From: Curvibacter lanceolatus ATCC 14669
Lineage (GTDB): Bacteria > Pseudomonadota > Gammaproteobacteria > Burkholderiales > Burkholderiaceae_C
DNA length: 64,000 bases
Direction: 5' to 3'
Assembly (NCBI RefSeq): GCF_000381265.1
Contig: NZ_KB906255.1
Span: 356,495-420,494 of the forward strand
The notes beneath the pieces were generated by a model. It made no database searches. It was not told the origin of the DNA and worked only from the letters and a program-made list of their open reading frames with translations. This document shows positions 8,784-17,696 of this stretch, piece after piece. Each line of letters starts with the position of its first letter. Position 1 is the stretch's first letter. The translations under genes and the position numbers were made by a program.

Positions 8784-8893
8784 GTGTGTCTCCTGGGGGT
8801 TCGCCGGGCGGTCACTGGGCCGTCAAAATGGCGCGCCCAGCCCCTCGAAAATTCTATGAAGCCCTGGCCCGCAGGGTGTCCGGATTTGCCTGC

Positions 8894-9544
8894 ATGACCT
8901 TGCCCCGCCCCCCAACCCCCACCAAGCCCCAGCGACGGCGGCCCAGCCAGTCGCGCGCGCGCCTCACGGCGCAGGCCTTGCAGCAGGCCTTTGTTCAGCT
9001 TTTGGTGGAGAGCGACTACCCCCGCATCAGCATCCGCGCAATCACCGGCCTGGCCGGCACCAGCCTGGGCAGCTTCTACGAATACTTTGCCAGCAAGGAA
9101 GACCTGGCGCGGGTCTGCCTGCACCTGCGCTCCAAGGAGCTGCTGACGGCCCTGCAGCAGGCCGTGGAGACCCGGCGCGGCCGCCCCCTGGCCGAGCTGG
9201 TGCAGGCCGTGCTGACCTCACAGCTGGCGGCCCACCGGGCCCAGCCGGCCGAATGGAGCGCCCACTACCTGCTGGAGCGGCACCTGTCGGGCGTGGAGGC
9301 GTATCGCAAGATGTACCAGCGCTTTGTCGACGGCTGGGTGCAGGTGATCGAGGCCGCAGGCGACCTGCCCGAGACCGCGCGGGCCCAGGCCCCCGCCACG
9401 GCCCGGGTCTGCCAGACCATCCTCTACGGTCTGGTCGCCCACGCCCACCTGGCCCACCCCACCCCGCCCGACCTGGACACGCTGGAGCAACAAGCCACCC
9501 AGGCCCTGCTGGGCTATCTGACGCTGGCCCTGCCCAGAGCTTGA
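8894..9544 (+). CDS. TetR-family transcriptional regulator
   Basis: DNA-binding repressor-type protein, 216 aa from the ATG at 8894. A basic N-terminus (PQRRRPSQSRARL) leads into the TetR helix-turn-helix, seen as ISIRAITGLAGTSLGSFYEYFASKEDL (residues about 45-70). The ligand-binding C-terminal domain is all-helical and unassigned. Earlier in-frame starts at 8786 and 8828 exist; 8894 is preferred because the basic tail there immediately precedes the HTH. It is divergent from the AidB-like gene, its likely target together with itself. Confidence 0.85.
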   Translation: MTLPRPPTPTKPQRRRPSQSRARLTAQALQQAFVQLLVESDYPRISIRAITGLAGTSLGSFYEYFASKEDLARVCLHLRSKELLTALQQAVETRRGRPLAELVQAVLTSQLAAHRAQPAEWSAHYLLERHLSGVEAYRKMYQRFVDGWVQVIEAAGDLPETARAQAPATARVCQTILYGLVAHAHLAHPTPPDLDTLEQQATQALLGYLTLALPRA

Positions 9545-9604
9545 AAAAGCGCCTGTCGTGTCACTTGGGTGAAAAGCATCCAGGTTTCAGGCTACATGCT
9601 CAGT

Positions 9605-9741
9605 CCCTTGAAACTGGCGCGCCCGCAACGATCAAAAGGCCGCGGAGCAGGCCATGCCAGCAGACACCGTGGAGCTGGCTTTGCCAGGCCGCTGGTGTCG
9701 TCCCCGGAGGGGGAAGGCGCCGAAGGCGACTCAGGGGGGAG
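9605..9741. other. Intergenic GC-rich segment with terminator-like structure
   Basis: The gap between the converging TetR and topB genes holds no plausible gene. It contains CCCCGGAGGGGG followed by GGCGCCGAAGGCG and a G-run. This arrangement is of the kind dispersed between genes in Comamonadaceae genomes and may serve as a bidirectional terminator. Only one copy is in this window. Confidence 0.4.
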
Positions 9742-12663
9742 TCAATTCGCGGTCAGATGCTTCCCGACGATGCCCGCCAGCTCAAACATCGTGATCTGCG
9801 CCTTGCCGAACACCGGCAGCAGCTTGGCGTCGGCGTTGATGGCGCGCTTGTTGGTCGCGTCCTGCAGGCCGTTGGCTTTCACGTAGTCCCACACCTTCTT
9901 GATGACCTCGGTGCGCGCCACGGCCTCGCCCCCGATCACGGCGGCCAGGGCGGCGCTGGGCGTGAGCCCGCTGCCCGGCGTGGCCTTGCGCGGGGTCTTG
10001 GTGGCGGCCTTGGTCGTGGCCTTTTTGGCGGCTGCCTTCTTGGCCGGGGCGGCCTTGGCGGCGGCCCCCGCGGTCTTGCGCGGCGGGAATTTGCTCTCGC
10101 GCGGCTCGAACTCGAAGTTCACCTTGCTGGCCGTGGCGTCCCAGGCCAGGAAGGCCTTGAAGCTGCGGCGCGTGCGCATGCTGACGAACTTGTCGAGCAG
10201 GTCGGTCTTGCCGGTGCTCAGCAGCTTGTGCATCTGATCGCGCTCCACCGGCTGCTGCAGGATGATCTTGCCGCTCTTGAAGTCGCAGCTTGGGGTGGGC
10301 TGCTCGGCCGTGGGCACCGATTTGCTGCACACATAGTTGGCACCGTGCTCGACCACCGGTGCCCCGCACTTGGGGCAGGGGCCCAGGGATTCCTGGCCCG
10401 ACAGGTCTTGCAGCTCGCCGGTCTCTTCGCCGTCCTTGTCGTCGCCGAAGTCGAACTCGAGCTTCCAGTTCTTGTCGTCTTCGCTGAACTTGAGCGCCAT
10501 CTGGGCCACGAAGGGCCAGCCGGCCTTGGAGCGGAAGCCCTCCAGCGGGCCGATGTGCTTGTCGCGCAAGAAGGCCTCGGCCTCGTCAGGCTCGAAGGTG
10601 CGGCCGGCCGGCGACTTGGTGAACGAGAAGCCGCAGCCCTCGCTGTGGCCGTCGGCGCCGGTGCAGCTGTAGCGGCGGTAGTTCTCTTTCACCACGCCGC
10701 CGCAGTTGGGGCAGGGCGCGCCCAGGGTGGCGTAGTCGCCGGGCACGGTGTCGCGGTCGTATTCCTTGGCCTTCTTGACGATGTGCTCGGTCATGGCCGC
10801 GATCTGCTGCATGAACTCTTCGCGGCTGAGCAGGCCTTTTTCCATCTGCGAGAGCTTGTACTCCCACTCGCCGGTCAGCTCGGGGCGCGACAGTTCTTCA
10901 ACCCCCAGGCCGCGCAGCAGCGTCATGAGCTGGAAGGCCTTGGCCGTGGGGATCAGCTCGCGGCCCTCGCGCAGCATGTATTTTTCGAGGATCAGGCCTT
11001 CGATGATGGCGGCGCGCGTGGCTGGCGTGCCCAGGCCTTTTTCCTGCATGGCTTCGCGCAGTTCGTCGTCCTCGACCATCTTGCCGGCGCCTTCCATGGC
11101 GCCCAGCAGCGTGGCTTCGGAGTAGCGTGCCGGCGGGCGGGTCTTCAGGCCCTTGGCCTCGGCGCTTTCGGCCAGCGGCTTCTCGCCCGGGGCCACGGGC
11201 ACCAGGTTCTGGCCCTTGTCGCCTTCCTTGGCGTCGGCCACTTCGGCGGCGGCCTCCTTGCCGTAGATGGCCAGCCAGCCGGGCTTGACCAGCACCTTGC
11301 CTTCGGTCTTGAAGTGGTGCTCCAGCACCTGGCTCACGCGGGTGGTGACCTGGTATTCGGCACTCGGGAAGAACACCGCCATGAAGCGGCGCACCACCAG
11401 GTCGTACAGCTTCTGCTCGGCTTCGCTCAGGCCGCTGGGCGCCTGCAGCGTGGGGATGATGGCAAAGTGATCACTGACCTTGCTGTTGTCGAAGATGCGC
11501 TTGCTGGGCTTGATGTAGCCGTTGTTGAGCGCCGTGAGGGCGTGTGGGGCCAGGTGGCGCATACCGCTGTCGGCCAGCATCTCGAAGGTCTGGCGGGCCA
11601 CCGGCAGGTAGTCTTCGGGCAGGGCGCGCGAGTCGGTACGCGGGTAGGTCAGGGCCTTGTGGCGCTCGTACAGGCTTTGCGCCAGGGCCAGCGTGGTCTT
11701 GGCGCTGAAGCCGAACTTGCCGTTGGCCTCGCGCTGCAGCGAGGTCAGGTCGAACAGCAAGGGCGAGGCCTGGGTGGTGGGCTTGCTCTCCTCGGTGACG
11801 GTGGCCGGCTTGCCGCGCACGGCGTTGGCGATCGCCAGGGCTTCCTGCGCGCTCCAGACGCGATCGGCGCGCTTTTCGGCGTCTTCGGGGTCTTTCTTCC
11901 AGGCCGGGTTGAACCACTTGCCCGGGTACTCGCCTGCGGCGGCGCCGAAGCTGGCGTGGATTTCCCAGTAGTCGCGGCTGATGAACTTGCGGATTTGCTC
12001 TTCGCGCTCGACCACCACGGCCAGCGTGGGGGTCTGCACCCGGCCCACGGTGGTCAGGAAGAAGCCGCCATCGCGTGAGTTGAAGGCCGTCATGGCCCGG
12101 GTGCCGTTGATGCCCACCAGCCAGTCGGCCTCGGAGCGGCTGCGGGCGGCGCTGGCCAGGCCGGCCATCTGGCTGTCGCTGCGCAGCTTGTCAAAGCCGT
12201 CGCGGATGGCCTGGGGCGTCATCGACTGCAGCCACAGGCGCTTGACGGGCTTGCCCAGGGCTTGGTACTGGCCGCCCTTCTGGCCGCCGGCGTACTGCTC
12301 GATCAGGCGGAAGATCAGCTCACCCTCGCGGCCCGCGTCACAGGCGTTGATGAGGGCGCTGACGTCCTTGCGCTTGGCCAGCTTGACCACGGCGTTCAGG
12401 CGGCTCTTGGTCTTGTCGACCGGCTTCAGGTCGAAGAAGGGCGGAATCACCGGCAGGTTGGCGAAGCTCCACTTGCCGCGCTTGACGTCGAACTGCTCGG
12501 GGGCCTGGATCTCGACCAGGTGGCCCACGGCGCTGGTCACCACGAAACCTTCGTTTTCGAAGTGATCGTCGAACTTCTCGAATTTGCCTGTGCTGGGGGT
12601 GAGCGCCCGCACGATGTCCTGTGCCACCGACGGTTTTTCAGCAATCACCAGAGTCTTTGTCAT
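9742..12663 (-). CDS. topB: DNA topoisomerase III with C-terminal SWIB domain
   Basis: Type IA topoisomerase that decatenates and relaxes single-strand-containing DNA. The Toprim domain opens at residue 4 (LVIAEKPSVAQDI, catalytic Glu9) and has the metal motif DAGREGE at 109-115. The catalytic Tyr340 sits in LTYPRTDS. After the topoisomerase core come two zinc-knuckle segments (CPNCGG... and CPKCGAP...), then a Lys/Ala-rich linker, and finally a SWIB/MDM2-like domain (about residues 895-970, ending FELAGIVGKHL). 973 aa, against 653 for E. coli TopB. The ATG at 12663 has AGGGA ten bases upstream. It is divergent from the SET-domain gene across a Z-DNA-prone segment. Confidence 0.93.
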   Translation of the reverse strand: MTKTLVIAEKPSVAQDIVRALTPSTGKFEKFDDHFENEGFVVTSAVGHLVEIQAPEQFDVKRGKWSFANLPVIPPFFDLKPVDKTKSRLNAVVKLAKRKDVSALINACDAGREGELIFRLIEQYAGGQKGGQYQALGKPVKRLWLQSMTPQAIRDGFDKLRSDSQMAGLASAARSRSEADWLVGINGTRAMTAFNSRDGGFFLTTVGRVQTPTLAVVVEREEQIRKFISRDYWEIHASFGAAAGEYPGKWFNPAWKKDPEDAEKRADRVWSAQEALAIANAVRGKPATVTEESKPTTQASPLLFDLTSLQREANGKFGFSAKTTLALAQSLYERHKALTYPRTDSRALPEDYLPVARQTFEMLADSGMRHLAPHALTALNNGYIKPSKRIFDNSKVSDHFAIIPTLQAPSGLSEAEQKLYDLVVRRFMAVFFPSAEYQVTTRVSQVLEHHFKTEGKVLVKPGWLAIYGKEAAAEVADAKEGDKGQNLVPVAPGEKPLAESAEAKGLKTRPPARYSEATLLGAMEGAGKMVEDDELREAMQEKGLGTPATRAAIIEGLILEKYMLREGRELIPTAKAFQLMTLLRGLGVEELSRPELTGEWEYKLSQMEKGLLSREEFMQQIAAMTEHIVKKAKEYDRDTVPGDYATLGAPCPNCGGVVKENYRRYSCTGADGHSEGCGFSFTKSPAGRTFEPDEAEAFLRDKHIGPLEGFRSKAGWPFVAQMALKFSEDDKNWKLEFDFGDDKDGEETGELQDLSGQESLGPCPKCGAPVVEHGANYVCSKSVPTAEQPTPSCDFKSGKIILQQPVERDQMHKLLSTGKTDLLDKFVSMRTRRSFKAFLAWDATASKVNFEFEPRESKFPPRKTAGAAAKAAPAKKAAAKKATTKAATKTPRKATPGSGLTPSAALAAVIGGEAVARTEVIKKVWDYVKANGLQDATNKRAINADAKLLPVFGKAQITMFELAGIVGKHLTAN

Positions 12664-12729
12664 TTCAGCGTCTTCCCTTTTCAAGGTCCGGCCCGAAGCT
12701 GGTCTGCCAGCCTCCTACAATCCGGGTTT

Positions 12730-12778
12730 CGCGCGCATGCACGCACACACGCACCTGTGTGTACGCACGCGCAGGTGC
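12730..12778. promoter_or_regulatory. Alternating purine-pyrimidine tract with a 7-bp inverted repeat
   Basis: Bases 12730-12754 and 12756-12773 alternate pyrimidine and purine almost without break (CG, CA and TG steps), a classic Z-DNA-prone composition. The second tract is bracketed by the perfect inverted repeat GCACCTG (12751-12757) and CAGGTGC (12772-12778). It lies in the divergent promoter gap between topB and the SET gene. No function is established. Confidence 0.6.
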
Positions 12779-12806
12779 TCTTTCCAAGTTAACAGAGTTT
12801 TTGGTC

Positions 12807-13379
12807 ATGTCCGCAAAAGCCCCCTCGATTTCCGGTCGCCGCCTCCAGACCCGCCGCTCGGGGGTTCATGGCCGAGGCGTGTTTGCCCTGCAAGACATCG
12901 CCGAGGGCGAAACCCTGATCGAGTACGTGGGCGAGGTGATCACCTGGCAGGAGGCGCAAGACCGCCACCCGCACGACCCGAGCGACCCGAACCACACCTT
13001 TTATTTTCACGTCGACGCCGACCGCGTGATCGACGCGCTCAACGGCGGCAACTCCTCGCGCTGGATCAACCACAGCTGCGACCCCAACTGCATCGCCGAT
13101 GAGGAAGACGGCCGCATCTTCATCCGCGCCCTGCGCAACATCCGCGCCGGGGAAGAGCTCAACTATGACTACGGCCTGATCATCGAAGAGCGCTACACGC
13201 CCAAGCTCAAGGCCGAGTACCCCTGCTGGTGCGGTGCGGCCCAGTGCCGCGGCACCCTGCTGGCGCCCAAGCGCCGCCCGGCCACGCCCAAGACGCCCAG
13301 CCAGCTCAAGACCGCCAAGACAGCCAAGACAGCCAAGACCGCCAAGGCGCCTTCGCAGGCGCGGCGTCGGGCGGCCTGA
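12807..13379 (+). CDS. SET-domain protein-lysine methyltransferase with Lys/Ala-rich tail
   Basis: Transfers methyl groups from SAM to protein lysines. All SET motifs are visible in order: GVHGRGVFA, RWINHSCDPNC, GEELNYDYG, and a post-SET zinc-type CWCGAAQC. The C-terminal 40 residues are basic, with four tandem KTA-type repeats (KTAKTAKTAKTAK) like bacterial histone H1-like tails, suggesting nucleic-acid association. 190 aa from the ATG at 12807; the frame is open further upstream, but that part overlaps the topB promoter and has low-complexity coding. birA begins ten bases after the stop, so co-transcription is likely. The cellular target is unknown. Confidence 0.85.
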   Translation: MSAKAPSISGRRLQTRRSGVHGRGVFALQDIAEGETLIEYVGEVITWQEAQDRHPHDPSDPNHTFYFHVDADRVIDALNGGNSSRWINHSCDPNCIADEEDGRIFIRALRNIRAGEELNYDYGLIIEERYTPKLKAEYPCWCGAAQCRGTLLAPKRRPATPKTPSQLKTAKTAKTAKTAKAPSQARRRAA

Positions 13380-13389
13380 GGGGGATCGC

Positions 13390-14226
13390 ATGGCTTTGAA
13401 CCCTGTGCGCTGGCCGGCCGAGGCCGTCTGGGAGGCCGTGGAGCCCTTGCTGCCTGGCTTCTCGGTTGAGGTGCTGCCCGAGATCGATTCCACCAACACC
13501 GAGCTGATGCGCCGCGCCCGGGCCGGCCGCCATGAACCGGTGCTGCTGGTGGCCGAGCGCCAGACGGCCGGCCGTGGCCGCATGGGCCGGGTCTGGCAGG
13601 ACGGCGGTGCACCCGAGGCGGGTGAGCTGCCCTCGCTGATGTTTTCGCTGGGCCTGCCCTTGGCGCCGGTCGACTGGTCGGGCTTGTCGCTGGCCGTGGG
13701 CCTGAGCGTGGCGGAGTCGCTCGACCCCGACGCACGGGCGGGCTTGGGGCTCAAGTGGCCGAACGACCTGTGGCGCCACGACTGCAAGCTGGCCGGCATT
13801 CTGATCGAGACGGCGGGTGGCGGTGCCGCACTGCCGGGCCAGCCGCCCGTGTCGCGCTATGTGGTGATCGGCATCGGCATCAATGTGCTGCAGCGCCCCA
13901 TCGAGGGCACCTCGACCCCGCTGGCCGCGCTGCGTGACTGGCAGCCCCAGGCCAGCGCGCCCGAGGCCCTGCTGCGGGTCATCCCGCCGCTGGCGGCCAT
14001 GGTGCTGGGCTTTGCCGGCAGCGGCTTTGCCCCGCTGCTGCCCCGCTTTCTGGCCCGTGATGTGTTGCTGGGCCGGCCGGTGCGCACCAGCGATGGCCTG
14101 GAGGGCGTGGCCGCCGGGGTGGATGCCGGGGGGGCCTTGCTCGTGCATACTGCACAGGGCACCCAGGCCATCCACAGCTCCGAGGTGAGTGTGCGGCCGG
14201 TGCCTGTGTCGCCACCGGGCTCCTGA
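13390..14226 (+). CDS. birA: Biotin-[acetyl-CoA-carboxylase] ligase
   Basis: Attaches biotin to the carrier lysine of acetyl-CoA carboxylase via biotinyl-AMP. The catalytic signature GRGRMGRVW is present, then LKWPNDLW and KLAGILIE, which line the biotin/ATP pocket, and a small C-terminal beta domain (LLGRPVRTSDGLEG). The protein starts directly with the catalytic domain and lacks the N-terminal winged helix of E. coli BirA, so it should be a ligase only and not a biotin-operon repressor. 278 aa. It follows the SET gene by ten bases and precedes the SPOR-protein gene. Confidence 0.92.
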   Translation: MALNPVRWPAEAVWEAVEPLLPGFSVEVLPEIDSTNTELMRRARAGRHEPVLLVAERQTAGRGRMGRVWQDGGAPEAGELPSLMFSLGLPLAPVDWSGLSLAVGLSVAESLDPDARAGLGLKWPNDLWRHDCKLAGILIETAGGGAALPGQPPVSRYVVIGIGINVLQRPIEGTSTPLAALRDWQPQASAPEALLRVIPPLAAMVLGFAGSGFAPLLPRFLARDVLLGRPVRTSDGLEGVAAGVDAGGALLVHTAQGTQAIHSSEVSVRPVPVSPPGS

Positions 14227-14266
14227 GGCCTGGTCTCAACCCACCGCCCTTGTTTCACACCTGCCC

Positions 14267-14920
14267 ATGCTTCGTCTGCTCGTCGTCTTGCTGCTGCTGG
14301 TCAATGGCGCGTATTTTCTGTGGACGCAGGGGCATCTGGCCCCGCTGGGCCTGGCCCCGGTGAACCCGTCCGAGCCCCAGCACCTGGCCCAGCAGATCAA
14401 GCCCGAGGCGCTGACGCTGATGACGGCCGACGAGACCAAGCGCCTGGCGGCCGAGGCCGCCGCGGCCAGCGTCACCGAGTGCCTGACGGCAGGCCCCCTG
14501 GATGAAAAGCTGGCTTCTGCGGTGCGCGAGGCCGCCACGCAGTCGCTGGCGGCCGGGCAATGGAGCCTGGACACCATCACCGTGCCGGGGCGCTGGATCA
14601 TCTACATGGGCCGTTATGGCGACACCGACCTGCTCAACCGCAAGAAGGCTGAGCTGCGGGCGCGCCGCATCCCGTTCGAGCCCCTGACCAACCCGGCCCT
14701 GGAGCCCGGTCTGTCGCTGGGCAGCTTCGGCACCCAGGGCGCGGCCAATGACGAGTTGGCGGCCTTGTCGCAGCGCGGTGTGCGCACGGCCAAGGTGGTG
14801 CAGGAGCGCCCCGACAGCAAGGCCTACGCCCTCAAGCTGCCGGCGGTGGGCGAGGCCCTGCGCAGCAAACTGGAGCCGCTGCGCGACAGCCTGGGCGGCA
14901 AGAGCCTCAGGCCCTGTTGA
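14267..14920 (+). CDS. SPOR-domain-like membrane protein
   Basis: A single N-terminal membrane anchor (LLVVLLLLVNGAYFLW, residues about 4-19) is followed by a periplasmic region. The last 90 residues look like a peptidoglycan-binding SPOR domain (GRWIIYMGRYGDTDLLNRKK, then ALEPGLSLGSFGTQGAAND). Such proteins often bind denuded glycan strands at the septum, but no division role is shown here. 217 aa. The ATG at 14267 places the anchor at the very N-terminus. It probably shares a transcript with birA. Confidence 0.7.
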   Translation: MLRLLVVLLLLVNGAYFLWTQGHLAPLGLAPVNPSEPQHLAQQIKPEALTLMTADETKRLAAEAAAASVTECLTAGPLDEKLASAVREAATQSLAAGQWSLDTITVPGRWIIYMGRYGDTDLLNRKKAELRARRIPFEPLTNPALEPGLSLGSFGTQGAANDELAALSQRGVRTAKVVQERPDSKAYALKLPAVGEALRSKLEPLRDSLGGKSLRPC

Positions 14921-14948
14921 ACCTGTTGAACCTGTTGAACCTGTTGAG
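14914..14948. repeat. 9-bp tandem repeat (CCTGTTGAA) x3.7
   Basis: Nearly four head-to-tail copies of CCTGTTGAA begin within the last codons of the SPOR gene and include its stop codon. In that frame each unit contains TGA, so copy-number change would not lengthen the protein. Confidence 0.85.
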
Positions 14949-14964
14949 GCCGGGCGGCACAGGC

Positions 14965-16419
14965 TCAGGTGGGCAGGCCTTCAGGGCAGTTCGACACAAA
15001 TCGCACCGTGAAGCGTGCCCCGGGCGGCTGTTCGCCGGGCCGTGCGTCTGTCAGCGTGATGCTGGCGTCGTGCTGGCGCGCGATCTCCAGCACGATGGGC
15101 AGGCCCAGGCCCGAGCCGTCGGCATCGGTGCCCAGGGCGCGGTAGAAGGGTTGGAACACCAGCTCGCGCTCGGCCTCTGGGATGCCGGGGCCCGAATCCT
15201 CCACCTGCAGCAGCAGGGCCCGGCTGAAGGGGTCGGCTAGCACGCGGGCCGTCACCACGCCGGGGCGGCTGTCGCTGCTGGGGGTGTAGTTGATGGCGTT
15301 GTCCACCAGGTTGCGCACCAGCTCCTTGAGCAGGGTGGGGTTGCCCATCAGTTGCACGCCGGCGGCACCGGGGTGGGCGCCGTCGTAGCCCAGGTCGATG
15401 CGTTTTTCCATGGCGCGGGGCACCGAGTCGCGCACCACCTCCATGGTCAGCCGGGCCAGGTCGCAGGGCTGGCGTGTCAGGGCGGCGCCGCTGTTCTCGG
15501 CCCGGGCCAGCGACAGCAGTTGGTTGACGGTGTGGGTGGCGCGGATGCTGGAGCGCCCGATCTGCTTGAGCGACTGCTTGAGCTCGTCGGTGCTGGTGCC
15601 TTCGCGCTGGGCCAGGTCGGCCTGCATGCGAAGGCCCGCCAGCGGGGTCTTGAGTTGGTGCGCGGCGTCGGCCAGAAAGCGCTTTTGCGTGGCGATCGAG
15701 TCGTTGAGCCGGGTCAGCAGGTCGTTCACGGATGACACCAGGGGCGCCACCTCGACCGGCACCGCCTTGTCATCGAGCGGGCTGAGGTCGTCGGGGTCGC
15801 GGGCGCGGATGCGTTCTTCCAGCTGCGACAGCGGTTTGATGCCGCGGGCCAGGGCCAGCCACACCAGCAGCACCGCCAGCGGCAGGATGACGAACTGAGG
15901 CAGCATCACGCCCTTGATGATCTCGGTGGCCAGCACCGAGCGCTTCTCGCGGGTCTCGGCCACCTGCACCAGGGCCGGCTCGGCGTTCTCGATCGGCAGG
16001 CGCACCCAGATGTAGGCCACACGCACTTCCAGGCCCTTGAGCTCGTCGTCGCGCAGGCGCACCACGCCGATCACCTGCTTGTCTTCTTCAGCGGGCAGCG
16101 GCAGGGCCGCCTCGCCCGACAGGAACTCGCCCCGCGTGCCCATGACCTGGTAGTACACCATGTCGGAGTCGTCGGCACGCAGCAGCTCGCTGGCAGGCAG
16201 GGGCAGGTTGAAGCTGGCGCGGTTGTCGTGCACCGTGATCAGCTGGGCCAGCGTCTGCACGTTGTAGTCCAGCGCCCGGTCGAAGGGCTTGTTGGCGATG
16301 CCCTGCGCCACCAGCCAGGTCAGGGCCAGGCTGACCGGCCACAGCAGCAGCAGGGGCGTGAGCATCCAGTCGAGGATCTCGCCAAACAGCGACCGCTGCT
16401 CACGCTGGAAGATTTTCAA
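14965..16419 (-). CDS. Sensor histidine kinase, TctE/QseC-like
   Basis: Inner-membrane sensor of a two-component pair. Two membrane helices (about residues 18-38 and 170-190) flank a periplasmic 2CSK_N-type sensor region. HAMP-like sequence then leads to the H-box DAAHQLKTPLAGLR, the N-box NLVDNAINYTP, and the G-boxes DSGPGIP and GSGLGLPI. 484 aa. Only nine bases separate its start from the stop of the response regulator gene, so they form an operon with the regulator first. In TctDE pairs the signal is tricarboxylate; here it is unknown, and no tctCBA transporter is adjacent. Confidence 0.9.
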   Translation of the reverse strand: MKIFQREQRSLFGEILDWMLTPLLLLWPVSLALTWLVAQGIANKPFDRALDYNVQTLAQLITVHDNRASFNLPLPASELLRADDSDMVYYQVMGTRGEFLSGEAALPLPAEEDKQVIGVVRLRDDELKGLEVRVAYIWVRLPIENAEPALVQVAETREKRSVLATEIIKGVMLPQFVILPLAVLLVWLALARGIKPLSQLEERIRARDPDDLSPLDDKAVPVEVAPLVSSVNDLLTRLNDSIATQKRFLADAAHQLKTPLAGLRMQADLAQREGTSTDELKQSLKQIGRSSIRATHTVNQLLSLARAENSGAALTRQPCDLARLTMEVVRDSVPRAMEKRIDLGYDGAHPGAAGVQLMGNPTLLKELVRNLVDNAINYTPSSDSRPGVVTARVLADPFSRALLLQVEDSGPGIPEAERELVFQPFYRALGTDADGSGLGLPIVLEIARQHDASITLTDARPGEQPPGARFTVRFVSNCPEGLPT

Positions 16420-16428
16420 GGGGTGGGC

Positions 16429-17103
16429 CTAGCCAGGGATTTTTTCAAGGCAATAGCCCAGGCCGCGCACCGTGGCGATGCGGATCGGGCCGCGCTCGAT
16501 CTTCTTGCGCAGGCGGTGGATGTAGACCTCGATGGCGTTGTTGCTCACCTCTTCGCCCCATTCGCACAGGCGCTCCACCAGCTGGTCCTTGCTGACCAGG
16601 CGGCCGGCGCGTTGCAGCAGCACCTCGAGCAGGCCCAGCTCGCGCGCCGACAGCTCGACCATCTTGCCGTCGATGGTGGCCACGCGCCCGGCCTGGTCGT
16701 AGATCAGCGGGCCATGTTTGATGGTGCTGCTGGTGCCGCCCATGCCGCGCCGCGTCAGGGCCCGCACGCGGGCTTCCAGCTCTTGCAGCGAGAAGGGCTT
16801 GGCCATGTAGTCGTCGGCGCCGTAGTCCAGGCCCTTGACGCGCTCTTCAACGCTGTCGGCCGCGGTCAGGATCAGCACCGGCAGGGCCGAGCCGCGGCTG
16901 CGCAGGCGCTTGAGCACCTCCAGCCCGTGCATGCGGGGCAGGCCCAGGTCGAGGATCAGCAGATCGAACTCGTTGTTGGTCATCAGTGCCGCATCGGCCT
17001 CGGCGCCGCTGGCCACGTGGTCCACGGCGGCGCCCGAAGCGCGCAGCGTGCGCAGCAGGCCATCGGCCAGCACCTGGTCGTCTTCGGCAATCAGAATTCT
17101 CAT
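16429..17103 (-). CDS. OmpR-family response regulator, TctD-like
   Basis: Receiver domain (residues 1-115) with acidic pocket EDD, phosphoacceptor Asp in LILDLGLPRMHG and conserved Lys in MAKPFSL. An OmpR-type winged helix follows (ELSARELGLLEVLLQ, then NAIEVYIHRLRKKI and the final wing TVRGLGYCLE). 224 aa from the ATG at 17103, which places RILIAEDD right at the start; a longer frame to 17151 is unlikely. It is transcribed ahead of its cognate kinase gene. Targets are unknown. Confidence 0.93.
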   Translation of the reverse strand: MRILIAEDDQVLADGLLRTLRASGAAVDHVASGAEADAALMTNNEFDLLILDLGLPRMHGLEVLKRLRSRGSALPVLILTAADSVEERVKGLDYGADDYMAKPFSLQELEARVRALTRRGMGGTSSTIKHGPLIYDQAGRVATIDGKMVELSARELGLLEVLLQRAGRLVSKDQLVERLCEWGEEVSNNAIEVYIHRLRKKIERGPIRIATVRGLGYCLEKIPG

Positions 17104-17202
17104 GGGGTCTCCTGGGGTGCGGGCGGCGTTCGGCTCGGCATGGCCGTTCACCCCAAATTCTAGGCCGGATGAGCGGCCAGCTTGTCCTCAGACAAACCCC
17201 CC

Positions 17203-17682
17203 TCAACTGCCAGCGTAGGCCTCCAGCCCCAGGGCCACCACGGTGGCCACCTCGTTGCCGACGGCAGCACGGAATTCGGCCTCGGCCTGGGTCACGGCGC
17301 GCCGGAAGGCCTGCAGCCAGGCCAGGCCGGTGTCGGTGAAGCAGATGCGCCGCGCCCGCGCGTCCTGCGGGTCGGCTTCGCGCCGCACCAGGCCCCAGGC
17401 CTCGCACTGGACCACCAGGTCGCCCATGGCCTGTTTGCTCATGCCGGCGCTGGCGGCCAGGTCGGTCAGGCGCGAGCCGTCCAGGCCCAGGTGGCGGGTG
17501 ATGTGGATGTGGGCCGCGCTCACCTGGCCGCGGGCCGCCAGGTTGGACAGGGCCAGGGGCACCTCCAGGTCGTGCGCCATCAGGGTCAGCACGCGCTCAT
17601 CGAAGCGGCGCAAGGCGTGGCCCATCAGCCGGCCCAGGTGGGTCAGGCGCCAGGCGTCGGCGGCGGGTGGCGGGGCAAGCAT
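17203..17682 (-). CDS. MarR-family transcriptional regulator
   Basis: Winged-helix repressor of 159 aa. The recognition region LTDLAASAGMSKQAMGDLV and the wing RREADPQDARARRICFTDTG follow the MarR pattern closely. A likely autoregulatory operator lies 15 bases upstream at 17697-17715. The gene is divergent from recA, about 150 bases away, but the SOS box of recA is separate from the MarR site. No effector can be guessed from sequence. Confidence 0.87.
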   Translation of the reverse strand: MLAPPPAADAWRLTHLGRLMGHALRRFDERVLTLMAHDLEVPLALSNLAARGQVSAAHIHITRHLGLDGSRLTDLAASAGMSKQAMGDLVVQCEAWGLVRREADPQDARARRICFTDTGLAWLQAFRRAVTQAEAEFRAAVGNEVATVVALGLEAYAGS

Positions 17683-17696
17683 GGGGGGGATTTTAA

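Noticed and set aside
9253-12078. Very long plus-strand open frame opposite topB
   Set aside because: It is a composition-driven shadow of the high-GC topB gene; the translation is low-complexity Gly/Leu/Ala/His without motifs.
13306-14175. Minus-strand frame opposite birA
   Set aside because: Gln/Gly/Arg-rich shadow translation; birA motifs on the plus strand are decisive.
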